From: Algiphilus sp.
Lineage (GTDB): Bacteria > Pseudomonadota > Gammaproteobacteria > Nevskiales > Nevskiaceae
Direction: 5' to 3'
DNA length: 64,000 nt
NCBI RefSeq assembly: GCF_023145115.1
Contig: NZ_JAGLEJ010000051.1
Coordinates: 1-64,000 of the forward strand
Part shown: positions 16,543 through 24,822 of the stretch, one piece after another
Layout of the letters: the number at the start of each line of letters is the position of its first letter
Numbering within the stretch: position 1 is the first letter of the stretch
Program-made: the position numbers and the translations under genes
The notes under the pieces: generated by a model
Databases searched by the model: none
What the model was told of the DNA's origin: nothing
What the model saw: the letters and a program-made list of their open reading frames with translations, nothing else

Positions 16543-18549
16543 ATGGCCGAACCGTCCGAATCCGCACGCGGCGCGTCACCCACCGACGACGACGACGCCC
16601 CGGTGCTGGTCGATACCGCGCTGCTCATCATCCAGGGCGAGGGGGGCGACGCCGCCGTCGAGGCCGAGTGCGAGCGCGCCCGCGCCTTCGCCGCCGAGCA
16701 CGGCATCGCGCTGCAGGAAGTGGCGGCGCGCGCCTTCTTCGACAGCGAGCCGCCCGAGGATGCTCCTCGCCACTGGATCGTCATCGGCGAGGATCGCGTG
16801 CTCATGCGGGCGATGGATGCCGCCGAGGGACGCGAGGTCGGGCTCGGACTGCTGCCGGCCGGCAAGCTGACCCGCACGCGCGGATTCTACGATCTGCCCG
16901 CGGACGGTGACGCGCGCCTGGCGCTGGCGTTCCGCGCGCCCGAGCTGGCACTCGATGTCCTGCGCTGCAACGGCGAGCTGGTGCTCGGCCAGGCGGCGGT
17001 CGGCGACGTGCCGTTCCTGGACCGGCGCGGTCAGGCCCTGGTCCACGTCCAGGAGCGCCTGTGGCAGCGCTGGGCGATGGCGGCCAGCCTGTTCTGGACG
17101 GCGTGCCGGCGCCTGTTCGTGATCACGCCGTCGGTCATCCGCATGCACCTCGGTCGCGAGGAGAAGCCGCGGCGCACGGCCATCACCGGCATCGTGCTGC
17201 TGGAGAACGATGTCGATTCGGCGGCCGGCCGCATGCTGGGCGAGGCGTTGTCGGCGCGCGACGGCCGCGTCACCGCGCTGGTGCTGGCGCCGACCTCGGT
17301 GGTGCGCTATCTCGGGTTCCTGCTGCGCGCGGCGGTCGGGCGCAGCGGTCCGCCGCTGCCGCGCGCGCTGAGCTACGTGCGCACCGAGGGTCTGGTGATC
17401 GAGTCCGACGTCGAGCTCGATTACCGCGTCGACGGCATGCGCCACCGCGCCAGCCGCATCGAGGTCACGGTCAATCCGCAGGCGCTGCGCATGAACGTGG
17501 GCGCGCGCTTCGACGGCATGGCGGGCATCGACGAGAACGGCAAGGACACGCTCAAGCTCGGCGACCTGCCGGAGAACGAATCGCGCCTGGCGCTCATCCG
17601 CAAGCGCCTGCCGCTGTTCACGCACGCGCTGGAGGAGGACTTCAAGGATCTCTTCCTGCTGCTCAAGGACAGCGCCCGCATCGGGCCGGACTACCTCACG
17701 CTGAGCGTGCTGTCGGCGCTGATCGGCACGCTCGGCCTGCTGCTCGACAGCGCCGCGGTGATCATCGGCGCCATGGTGCTGGCGCCGCTGATGGCGCCCA
17801 TCATCTGTTTGTCGATGGCCGCCCTGCGGCGCGATTTCGGCCTGCTGCGCCAGTCCGCGACCGCCATCGGCGTGGGCGTGGGGCTGTCGCTGGCGGTCTC
17901 GGCGCTGGTGGCGCTGCTCGTGCCCATGCGCATGCTCACGCCCGAGATCGCGGCGCGTCTGGCGCCGAGCCTGATCGATCTCGGCGTGGCGGTGTTCTCC
18001 GGCGTCGCCGGCGCCTACGCCTACGCCCGCGAGAGCATCATGAAGAGCCTGCCCGGCGTCGCCATCGCGGTGGCGCTGGTGCCGCCGCTGGCGGTGGCCG
18101 GTATCGGCGTGGGCTGGTGGGACGGCGGCATCGTGCTGGGCGCGGGGCTGCTCTTCCTCACCAACCTGGTGGGCATCGCCCTGGCCGGCGCCGCCACCTT
18201 CATGGTGCTCGGCTACGGACCGGTCAAGCGCACCACGCACGGGCTGCTCTATCCGGCGGCGGCGGCGGTGCTGGTGGCGATCCCGCTGGCGTTGTCCTAT
18301 GCCCGCATGCATTTCGTCTGGCAGGCCGAGCGGCAGCTCGCCCACAGTGTCTACCGCATCGACGGACAGACGCTCGAACTGGCGCGTCCCATGGTCAGCG
18401 TCGATGGCGGGCTGGTGCGCATCCGCGCCGACGTCTACGTCGACGGCGCCGCCACCGACGCCGATTTCGCGGCCCTGCGCGACCGCATCGCGCGCGAACT
18501 GGACCGCGACGTGGAGCTCGACATCACGGTGCGCGCACGCTATCGCTGA
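16543..18549 (+). CDS. DUF389 membrane protein with degenerate lipid-kinase-like N-terminus
   Basis: 668 residues. Residues about 20-330 follow the layout of the diacylglycerol-kinase catalytic fold: a GLLPAGKLTRTRGFYDLP segment where kinases have GxLPxGTxNxFAR, and a C-terminal strand RIEVTVNPQALRMNV. The nucleotide motif GGDGT is replaced by IGEDRV, so kinase activity is unlikely. Residues about 370-590 are the DUF389 membrane domain with five or six helices, including TLSVLSALIGTLGLLLDSAA, IIGAMVLAPLMAPI and ALVPPLAVAGIGVGWW. The C-terminal 70 residues form a soluble domain. Role unknown; DUF389 is membrane-associated in all known cases. Starts 25 nt after the dehydrogenase. Confidence 0.82.
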   Translation: MAEPSESARGASPTDDDDAPVLVDTALLIIQGEGGDAAVEAECERARAFAAEHGIALQEVAARAFFDSEPPEDAPRHWIVIGEDRVLMRAMDAAEGREVGLGLLPAGKLTRTRGFYDLPADGDARLALAFRAPELALDVLRCNGELVLGQAAVGDVPFLDRRGQALVHVQERLWQRWAMAASLFWTACRRLFVITPSVIRMHLGREEKPRRTAITGIVLLENDVDSAAGRMLGEALSARDGRVTALVLAPTSVVRYLGFLLRAAVGRSGPPLPRALSYVRTEGLVIESDVELDYRVDGMRHRASRIEVTVNPQALRMNVGARFDGMAGIDENGKDTLKLGDLPENESRLALIRKRLPLFTHALEEDFKDLFLLLKDSARIGPDYLTLSVLSALIGTLGLLLDSAAVIIGAMVLAPLMAPIICLSMAALRRDFGLLRQSATAIGVGVGLSLAVSALVALLVPMRMLTPEIAARLAPSLIDLGVAVFSGVAGAYAYARESIMKSLPGVAIAVALVPPLAVAGIGVGWWDGGIVLGAGLLFLTNLVGIALAGAATFMVLGYGPVKRTTHGLLYPAAAAVLVAIPLALSYARMHFVWQAERQLAHSVYRIDGQTLELARPMVSVDGGLVRIRADVYVDGAATDADFAALRDRIARELDRDVELDITVRARYR

Positions 18550-18573
18550 GGCGAGAGATCGGGGCCAAAGGCC

Positions 18574-18650
18574 GGGGACAGTGTATTTATTTCATGGCTT
18601 CCGCGGCAGAGAAGGGCAGTGTTCTTCATGGAAATAAATACACTGTCCCC
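18574..18650. repeat. GGGGACAG palindromic element, copy 2
   Basis: A perfect 20-nt inverted repeat (18574-18593 and 18631-18650, outer end GGGGACAGTGTATTTATTTC), extended by CATG pairs after a one-base bulge, around a 29-nt centre. It sits between the convergent ends of the DUF389 gene and acpH. Compared with copies 1 and 3 the arm interior is changed (TGTATTTATTTC), with matching changes in both arms. No T-tract. Confidence 0.85.
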
Positions 18651-18683
18651 GAGTCGTCCCCGGTTCGCGGCTGGCGCGTGCGC

Positions 18684-19244
18684 TCAGGCGCGCAGGCAGT
18701 CGCGCAGCACCTCGGCCAGTCCCGGCGCCAGCTCCGCGCCGTGCGCGCGCCAGTTGCCGCAGGCGGCGAGCAGGGCGTCGGGGTGCCGGGCGCGCTGGGC
18801 GATCCTGTTGATCGCGCGGTCGATGCCTTCCGGTTCCGCGACGCCGCGCAGGATCTCCGCGAAGCGGGTCGCGGTCGGGGCCGGTACGCCGGCGGCATCG
18901 AAGGCGTCGGTGCGCGCCGCGACCGCAGCCGCCGCATGCGCGCAGAAGTCGGAGAAGGGGCGGTCGTGCCAGGCCGCCCAGTGCGTCGCCAGCCAGTGGT
19001 CGGCGTAGAGGTCCAGCGTGATGCCGCCGTAGCGCCGTTCGCGACGGTCGATGCGGGCCAGCGCGGCCGCGGTGTGCTGGTGGCGGTCGAAGGTGCTGTC
19101 GATGCGGCGGTGCAGGCGTACCGACTCGGCGACGTCGGGGGGCAGGTGGGAGAGATCGCGTCCGCGCACGGCATCGCCGAGCACCGCGCCGGCCGCATCG
19201 GCACCACGCGCCTCGGCGATGTAGAGATGGGCGAGGAAATTCAT
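18684..19244 (-). CDS. acpH: ACP phosphodiesterase
   Basis: 186 residues, colinear with E. coli AcpH, which removes the phosphopantetheine arm from acyl carrier protein. MNFLAHLYIAEA at the N-terminus, VLGDAVRGRDLSHLPPDV and RLHRRIDSTFDRH (HD-like metal residues), then ITLDLYADHWLATHW. ATG 19244 gives the canonical MNFLAH start. It follows the FAH-family gene by 10 nt on the same strand. Confidence 0.88.
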   Translation of the reverse strand: MNFLAHLYIAEARGADAAGAVLGDAVRGRDLSHLPPDVAESVRLHRRIDSTFDRHQHTAAALARIDRRERRYGGITLDLYADHWLATHWAAWHDRPFSDFCAHAAAAVAARTDAFDAAGVPAPTATRFAEILRGVAEPEGIDRAINRIAQRARHPDALLAACGNWRAHGAELAPGLAEVLRDCLRA

Positions 19245-19254
19245 CGCCGCGCGC

Positions 19255-19872
19255 TCAGACGCAGTGCCACTCCGCCCGGCCCAGACCGTCGCCCTCCAGG
19301 GCGATGACGTCGCCGGCCACCAGCGGGCCGACGCCGGCGGGCGTGCCGGTGAAGACGATGTCGCCGGGCAGCAGAGTCCACGTCTCCGACAGGATGCGCA
19401 GGATGCGCGCCACCGGGAACAGCATGTGGCCGGTGTCGCCCTCCTGGCGCAGCTCGCCGTTGACCGTGCAGCTGAAGCGCAGCGCCTGCAGGTCGCCGTC
19501 GGGGCGGGGCTGCCACGGGCCGAGCGGCGCCGAGCCGTCGAAGGCCTTGCACGCCTCCCAGGGCGCACCGCGCTCGCGCAGGGTGGTCTGCAGGTCGCGC
19601 AGGGTCAGGTCGATGCCCAGGCCGACGGCGTCGATGTGGCGGTGCGCCGAGCCCTCGTCGATGTCGCGCCCGGCGGTGCCGATGCGCACCGTCATCTCGG
19701 CCTCGAAGTGGACGGCACCGCGTCCCCGCGGCAGCACGAGCGGCGCATCGGCGGCCACCAGGCTGCTGGCCGGCTTCATGAACACCACGCATTCGCCGTC
19801 TTCGGCGTGCCCGAGCTCGCGCACGTGCGCCGCGTAGTTGCGGCCGATGCAGAAGATGCGCGGAGCGCTCAC
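19255..19872 (-). CDS. Fumarylacetoacetate hydrolase-family protein
   Basis: 205 residues, the short FAHD1/YcgM type (acylpyruvate hydrolase or oxaloacetate decarboxylase). Starts IFCIGRNYAAHVRELG, then VVFMKPASSL, the metal motif VHFEAEMTVRIG (E-x-E), VGLGIDLTLRDLQ and GDIVFTGTPAGVGPL. It overlaps the DUF502 gene by 4 nt (ATGA) and is followed closely by acpH, so a three-gene unit is likely. Substrate not determined by sequence. Confidence 0.88.
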   Translation of the reverse strand: MSAPRIFCIGRNYAAHVRELGHAEDGECVVFMKPASSLVAADAPLVLPRGRGAVHFEAEMTVRIGTAGRDIDEGSAHRHIDAVGLGIDLTLRDLQTTLRERGAPWEACKAFDGSAPLGPWQPRPDGDLQALRFSCTVNGELRQEGDTGHMLFPVARILRILSETWTLLPGDIVFTGTPAGVGPLVAGDVIALEGDGLGRAEWHCV

Positions 19873-20492
19873 GATGCCGGGTCCCGGGCGGCGCCCTCGG
19901 CGGCCGGGCGCGACATGCCCGCCGTCACCACGAAGCGCATGCCCTCCTCGAGCTTCATGTCCACGGGCTTGAGGCAGCCGCGCGGGATGAGCGCCATGTA
20001 GCCGCCGATCTGGTAGCTCAGCGGCAGATAGACCGCGACCTCCTCGTCGTCGACCTCGATGCCGAGCTGCGAGAAGTCCTCGAGCGTGACGAAGCCGAAC
20101 AGTCGCATCGGCACGCCCGGCCAGGCCACCGTCACCATCTTGGAGAAGCGGGCCTCCTCGTCCTGCTTCGAGAACAGGCTCATGAGGTCCCGCACCGAGC
20201 CGTACAGCGTCTTGATGATGGGGATGCGGTTGAGGCGCCGCTCGAAGGCGGTCACCAGCGACTGGAAGACGATGAAGCGGGTCGCCATGCCGGCGGCGAA
20301 TATCACGATGACGCCGATGGTCAGCCCCATGCCGCGGGTGTAGACCCCGTCCGGCAGCAGGAACTTGAGCGCGCCGCCCAGCACCGATTCGGCCGCGACC
20401 ACCAGCCAGACCAGCACGGCCAGGGTGACGATGATGGGCAGCGATACGGCGAGGCCGCGGAGGAAGGTGGTCAGCAGGTTGCGAGCGGTCAC
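19869..20492 (-). CDS. DUF502 membrane protein
   Basis: 207 residues. Two N-terminal membrane helices (LAVSLPIIVTLAVLVWLVV and MGLTIGVIVIFAAGMATRF), then a conserved cytoplasmic part with IPIIKTLYGSVRDLMSLF, VTVAWPGVPMRLFGFVT and VYLPLSYQIGGYMALIPR, as in DUF502 proteins (LCV-like in plants). Function unknown; membrane localisation is clear. The start is GTG 20492. First gene of the DUF502-FAH-acpH unit. Confidence 0.9.
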   Translation of the reverse strand: MTARNLLTTFLRGLAVSLPIIVTLAVLVWLVVAAESVLGGALKFLLPDGVYTRGMGLTIGVIVIFAAGMATRFIVFQSLVTAFERRLNRIPIIKTLYGSVRDLMSLFSKQDEEARFSKMVTVAWPGVPMRLFGFVTLEDFSQLGIEVDDEEVAVYLPLSYQIGGYMALIPRGCLKPVDMKLEEGMRFVVTAGMSRPAAEGAARDPAS

Positions 20493-20556
20493 GTGGCGCT
20501 CCTTGCGGGGGCGGCGGAAACTGATGCAGACCTTAGACCAAGTGCTTGACGGGGGC

Positions 20557-20599
20557 CTGAACGACGAAGCCCGGCGCGAGGCCGGGCTTCGTCGTTCAG
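20557..20599 (-). terminator. Long perfect hairpin, likely pckA terminator
   Basis: Perfect 19-bp inverted repeat (arms 20557-20575 and 20581-20599, starting CTGAACGACGAAGCCCGGC) with a 5-nt loop, 17 nt after the PEP carboxykinase stop codon. There is no T-run on either strand, so it is either a T-poor terminator, an RNA 3'-end stabiliser or a short dispersed palindrome. It does not share the GGGGACAG ends of the other elements. Confidence 0.55.
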
Positions 20600-20616
20600 C
20601 GCGATGCGGGCGCGGA

Positions 20617-22266
20617 TCAGATCCGGGCCTCGATGCCGAAGCTCCCGAAGCCCTTCTTCTCGAAGTTGTCGCGGAACATGTCGCGCAGCTTGACCGCGGC
20701 GGCGTCGTAGGCGGCCTTGTCGCTCCACGTCTGGCGCGGGTTCAGCATCTCGCTGGGGACGCCCGGGCACTCGGTGGGCATGCGCAGCTTGAGCACGTCG
20801 TGCGTCTCGGTGGGCACGTCGTCGAGCTTGCCTTCGAGCGCCGCGTTGAGCAGTGCGCGCGTCAGCTTGATCGAGATGCGCTCGCCGGTGCCGTAGGGGC
20901 CGCCGGTCCAGCCGGTGTTGAGCAGGATGCAGCGGGCGCGGTGCTGCTTCATCTTGTCCGCGAGCAGGCCGGCGTAGACGTTCGGCTTCTGCGCCATGAA
21001 CGGGCCGCCGAAGCAGGCCGAGAAGGTCGGCTGCGGCTCGGTGACGCCCACCTCGGTACCGGCGACGCGCGACGTGAAGCCGGACACGAAGTGGTACATG
21101 ACGTCCTCCGGCTCGAGGATCGCGATCGGCGGCAGCACGCCGAAGGCATCCGCGGTCAGCAGCACGATGGTCTGCGGATGCGGCCCCTGGCCGTTGGGCA
21201 TGACGTTGGGGTTCGCCGACAGCGGGTACGAGAAGCGCGTGTTCTCGGCGATGGAGCGATCGGTCAGGTCGAGCTCGTCGGGATGGCACTCGGCCATCGA
21301 CTTGCCGGGCAGCGGCGGGACGTTCTCGATGATCGTGCCGGGCTTGGACAGCGCCGCCGCGATGACCGGCTCGGCCTCCTTGTCGAGGTCGATGAGCTTG
21401 GCGTAGCAGCCGTCCTCGAGGTTGCACAGGCCGTTGTCCGACCAGATGGTCTCGTCGTCGCCGATCAGGCGGCGCTCGGGATCGGCCGACAGCGTCGTCT
21501 TGCCGGTGCCGGACAGGCCGAAGAGGATGGCGGCGTCGTCCTTCGGGCCGACGTTGGCCGAGCAGTGCATCGACAGGCGTCCCTGCTTGGGCAGCAGGTA
21601 GTTGCCGACGGTGAAGATGGTCTTCTTGTTGACGCCGCAGTAGTCGGCGCGGCCGGCGACCAGGCAGATGCGGTTGCGGGTGTCGATGATGACGGCCGCT
21701 TCCGAGCGGCTGCCGTCGCGCTCCGGCACGCACTCGAAGCTCGGCACGTTGAGCATGGTCCAGCGGCGATCGTCGACGTCGGCGACGTCCAGATCCTTCG
21801 GGAACATGTTGTGCACGAACATGGCGTGCGTCGCGTACTCGCCGACGAAGCGGTACGGCACCGCGAAGTCGGAATCCGACCCCATGAACACGTTCTTGAC
21901 GTAGAGCGTGGCCTGCTTCTCGTTGAGATGCTGGACGACGCGCTTGAGCAGGCCCTCGTAGTCCTCGGGCTTGTAGCGGTTCAGGTCCGCCTTGAACCAG
22001 ATCTCGTCGTCGACCTCGGGCCAGGCCACGGCGTAGGTGTCCTTGGTGCGGCGGCCCGTGCAGTCGGGATCGGTGTAGTAGACCAGCGGGCCGTCGACGC
22101 CCAGGCTGGTGGCATAGGCCTTCTGCGCATCCGACGGGCCGTCGTGCGCGACGCGACCCCGGTCGTTGGCGATGGCCTCATGGAAAAGCTCTTCCTTGGA
22201 GAGATCAACCTTGTAGCTGACACTGTCCAGGCCGAGGAGGGTATTGAGATCAGCCACAAGACTCAT
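20617..22266 (-). CDS. pckA: Phosphoenolpyruvate carboxykinase (ATP)
   Basis: Gluconeogenic enzyme converting oxaloacetate and ATP to PEP, CO2 and ADP. 549 residues. Substrate Arg region VPYRFVGEYATHAMFVHN, GVNKKTIFTVGNYL, the P-loop GLSGTGKTTLS, kinase-2 motif IGDDETIWSDNG, LEDGCYAKLIDL and NTGWTGGPYGTGERI. The ATP-type P-loop and length separate it from GTP enzymes. ATG 22266 (MSLVADLN) is preferred to the TTG just upstream. A consensus -10 box lies about 40 nt upstream. Confidence 0.97.
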   Translation of the reverse strand: MSLVADLNTLLGLDSVSYKVDLSKEELFHEAIANDRGRVAHDGPSDAQKAYATSLGVDGPLVYYTDPDCTGRRTKDTYAVAWPEVDDEIWFKADLNRYKPEDYEGLLKRVVQHLNEKQATLYVKNVFMGSDSDFAVPYRFVGEYATHAMFVHNMFPKDLDVADVDDRRWTMLNVPSFECVPERDGSRSEAAVIIDTRNRICLVAGRADYCGVNKKTIFTVGNYLLPKQGRLSMHCSANVGPKDDAAILFGLSGTGKTTLSADPERRLIGDDETIWSDNGLCNLEDGCYAKLIDLDKEAEPVIAAALSKPGTIIENVPPLPGKSMAECHPDELDLTDRSIAENTRFSYPLSANPNVMPNGQGPHPQTIVLLTADAFGVLPPIAILEPEDVMYHFVSGFTSRVAGTEVGVTEPQPTFSACFGGPFMAQKPNVYAGLLADKMKQHRARCILLNTGWTGGPYGTGERISIKLTRALLNAALEGKLDDVPTETHDVLKLRMPTECPGVPSEMLNPRQTWSDKAAYDAAAVKLRDMFRDNFEKKGFGSFGIEARI

Positions 22267-22304
22267 CAAGACAATACTCCGGTCCGGTTGCGAGTGAGCG
22301 GGGC

Positions 22305-22310
22305 ATTATA
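22305..22310 (-). promoter_or_regulatory. Putative pckA -10 box
   Basis: TATAAT on the minus strand, a perfect sigma-70 -10 hexamer 38 nt before the pckA start codon in an otherwise GC-rich gap. The -35 at 16-18 nt spacing is poor (around CCGGAC), so an activator may be needed. Confidence 0.5.
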
Positions 22311-22409
22311 CGGACTTGGCCGGAATGGTCCGGCGCGCGTCCCGCGCACCCGCCGACGACCCGCCGGATGCACCCGGAAGGCGCCGCCGGCGGGTGGTCG
22401 GCCGCATCC

Positions 22410-24410
22410 CTATTCGGTGCCGCGCTGTTCCTCGGGCAGGTTGAAGCCGGCGACCGACTCGCGGAGCGTGGCGGACAGGGCGGTGAGCTTGCCCACGTCC
22501 TGGGCCGTCTGCCGTGACGACCCAGCGGTCTGCACGGCGACCTCGCGGATCGTCTGCATGGTGCCGGCGACCTCGGTGCCCTCGCGGGCGCGGGTGCGCA
22601 CCGAGGTGGTGATCTCGTCGATGAGCCGGGCGAGCTCGGTGGAGGCGCGCTCGATCTGCGTCAGCGCCTGACCCGCTTCCTCCGCAGTGCTGGCGCCCGA
22701 GACCACGTTCGAGGTCGATCGCTCCATCGAGACGATGGCCTCGTTGGTGTCGGCCTGAATGGTCTTGACCAGGTTCTCGATCTGGCGCGTGGCGTTGCCG
22801 GCGCGCTCGGCCAGGCGCTGGACCTCGTCCGCGACCACCGCGAAGCCGCGCCCGGCCTCGCCCGCCATAGCGGCCTGGATGGAGGCATTGAGCGCCAGCG
22901 TGTTGGTCTGCTCGGCGATGTCGTTGATGAGCTCGGTGATGTTGCCGATCTCCTGGGACGACTCGCCGAGGCGCTTCATGCGCTTCGAGGTGTCCTGGAT
23001 CTGCTCGCGCAGCGTGTTCATGCCGTCGATGGTGCGGTCCACCGTCTCGGCGCCGGTGTGCGCCACGCGCACCGATTCCTGGGCCTGGCTGGACGCGGTG
23101 CCGGCGCGCTCGGCGGTCTCCTCGAGCGACTTCGACACCTGCGTGATGGTCTGCGTCGCCTGATCGGTCTGCTGCGCCTGGCGCTCGGAGGAGCGGCTCA
23201 TCTCCTCGACCGAGCTCTGGGTCTGGGCGGCCGCGTCGGCGATCTGCGCCGACGCGGCGTTGATCTGGCCGACCAGTCCGCGCATGTTCTCGACCGTGAA
23301 GTTGATCGAGTCGGCGATCGCGCCGGTGAAGTCCTCGGTCACCGTCACGCCCACCGTGAGGTCGCCGTCGGCGAGATTGGTGATCTCGTCGAGCAGGGTC
23401 AGAATGGCGTCCTGCTGACGGCGGTCGCGCTCGTTGGCGATGCGTGCCTCGCGGCGCAGCTGATAGATGAACAGGCCGATGAACGCGATCAGCGCCAGTA
23501 CCGCGCCGGCACCCATCAGATAGCTGGGCAGGGCGGTCACGCGCGTGGCGCGCATGTCCCGGAGCAGCAGGTTCTCGATGCCGCCGGCGGCGGTCTCGAT
23601 GCTGGTCGCGCTGCTGTAGAAGTCGATGTTGGCGTCGTTGAAGCCGTCGAGCTGCGGTGCCGCCTCGATCAGCGCCTCGGCGTTGGCGCGCAGTGGCTCC
23701 ATGGCCTCGGCGATGACGGCGAGCTCGTCGCGCAGGTCGCCGGGCAGCCGGTTCTGCAGGTCGCCCAGGATCGCCTCGGTGCGCGCGACGGTGTCGGCCA
23801 GGATCTCGGCCTCCTCGGTGGCGCGGGCGTTGATCTGGATCATGCGGTTGGCGATGGTGCGCAGCTGCTCCAGCCGCGCCCGCAGCAGCGCGGTATCCGC
23901 CAGCGTGTTGCCGCGGGTGCCGTCGACGAGCGCGTCGGCCGGCGCACGCAGATCGGCGATGGTGGCGTCGATGGTGGCGGCGTTGACCTTGGTGCGCTGC
24001 GCGGTCGGCAGGCCGGCGATGATCGCCTCGATGACCGGAACGACGCGCTCCCAGGCGCGGTGCAGATCGGCGATGGCGGGATCGTAGTTCTCCGGCAGCG
24101 CCGGGATGTCGCGCGCCGGCGCGCCTTCCAGCAGGGTCGCGCGCAGGTCCTCGTAGTTATCCTGCATCGCGAACATCGCCGAGCGGTCGGGCTCGAGGCC
24201 CTGCGACGATTCGCGCGCGCTCTGCGTGATGGTCTCGTAGAAGGTGCGCACGTCGAAGGCCAGCGTTTCCAGGGCCGCGTTGCGGTCCTGCTGCTGCTGC
24301 ACGTACAGGAAGTTGAACACCGCGCCCGCGATCAGCACGGCGGCGAGGACGAGCAGCCCGATCTGGAGGCGCGGCATCACCCGCGCGAGGGCTTGTTCGG
24401 TGGCGGCCAT
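22410..24410 (-). CDS. pilJ: Type IV pilus chemoreceptor PilJ
   Basis: Inner-membrane methyl-accepting protein of the Pil-Chp system, 666 residues. First membrane helix about residues 15-38 (LQIGLLVLAAVLIAGAVFNF), a long periplasmic helical sensor domain, second helix YLMGAGAVLALIAFIGLFIY, a HAMP-like region, then the signalling domain with the hairpin NTLALNASIQAAMAGEAGRG and FAVVADEVQRLAERA. It lies 9 nt behind pilH. In Pseudomonas pilJ sits between pilI and pilK next to chpA; here its CheW and kinase partners are 9-16 kb away on the other strand. Confidence 0.92.
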   Translation of the reverse strand: MAATEQALARVMPRLQIGLLVLAAVLIAGAVFNFLYVQQQQDRNAALETLAFDVRTFYETITQSARESSQGLEPDRSAMFAMQDNYEDLRATLLEGAPARDIPALPENYDPAIADLHRAWERVVPVIEAIIAGLPTAQRTKVNAATIDATIADLRAPADALVDGTRGNTLADTALLRARLEQLRTIANRMIQINARATEEAEILADTVARTEAILGDLQNRLPGDLRDELAVIAEAMEPLRANAEALIEAAPQLDGFNDANIDFYSSATSIETAAGGIENLLLRDMRATRVTALPSYLMGAGAVLALIAFIGLFIYQLRREARIANERDRRQQDAILTLLDEITNLADGDLTVGVTVTEDFTGAIADSINFTVENMRGLVGQINAASAQIADAAAQTQSSVEEMSRSSERQAQQTDQATQTITQVSKSLEETAERAGTASSQAQESVRVAHTGAETVDRTIDGMNTLREQIQDTSKRMKRLGESSQEIGNITELINDIAEQTNTLALNASIQAAMAGEAGRGFAVVADEVQRLAERAGNATRQIENLVKTIQADTNEAIVSMERSTSNVVSGASTAEEAGQALTQIERASTELARLIDEITTSVRTRAREGTEVAGTMQTIREVAVQTAGSSRQTAQDVGKLTALSATLRESVAGFNLPEEQRGTE

Positions 24411-24419
24411 GATCGCCTC

Positions 24420-24785
24420 CTAGCCGGCGAGGACGCTGCGGATCTTGGCGAGCAGGTCCGCTTGCTTGATCGGCTTGACGATGTATTCCTTGGCGCCCTG
24501 CCGCATGGCCCAGAGGCGGTCGGTGTCCTGGCTCTTGCTGCTGATGACGATGACCGGGATGGCCGAGGTGGCGCTGTCGCGCGACAGCGCGCGCGTCGCC
24601 TGGAAGCCGTTCATGCCGGGCATCACCACATCCATCAGCACGCAGTCCGGATGCTCGCTCTTGACGCGCTCGATGGCGTCCTTGCCCTCGGTGCACTCGG
24701 TGACTTCGTGGCCGTCACTCTCGAGCATCTTCCGCAGCGCCGCGAGATCGGTGGGCGAATCGTCCACCACCAGGATGCGAGCCAT
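24420..24785 (-). CDS. pilH: Response regulator PilH
   Basis: Single-domain CheY-like receiver, 121 residues: acidic pocket VVDDSPTD, phospho-acceptor Asp in CVLMDVVMPGMNGF, switch Ser/Thr in VISSK, and the Lys in VKPIKQADLL. Closest in pattern to PilH of the Pil-Chp system, which opposes PilG and controls pilus retraction. Followed by pilJ, 9 nt away; preceded by the pyrC' gene, 37 nt away, so it may be read from the pyr operon. Confidence 0.9.
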   Translation of the reverse strand: MARILVVDDSPTDLAALRKMLESDGHEVTECTEGKDAIERVKSEHPDCVLMDVVMPGMNGFQATRALSRDSATSAIPVIVISSKSQDTDRLWAMRQGAKEYIVKPIKQADLLAKIRSVLAG

Positions 24786-24822
24786 GGATCAGTCCCCCTT
24801 CTCCCCTATCAAGACGCCGAGA

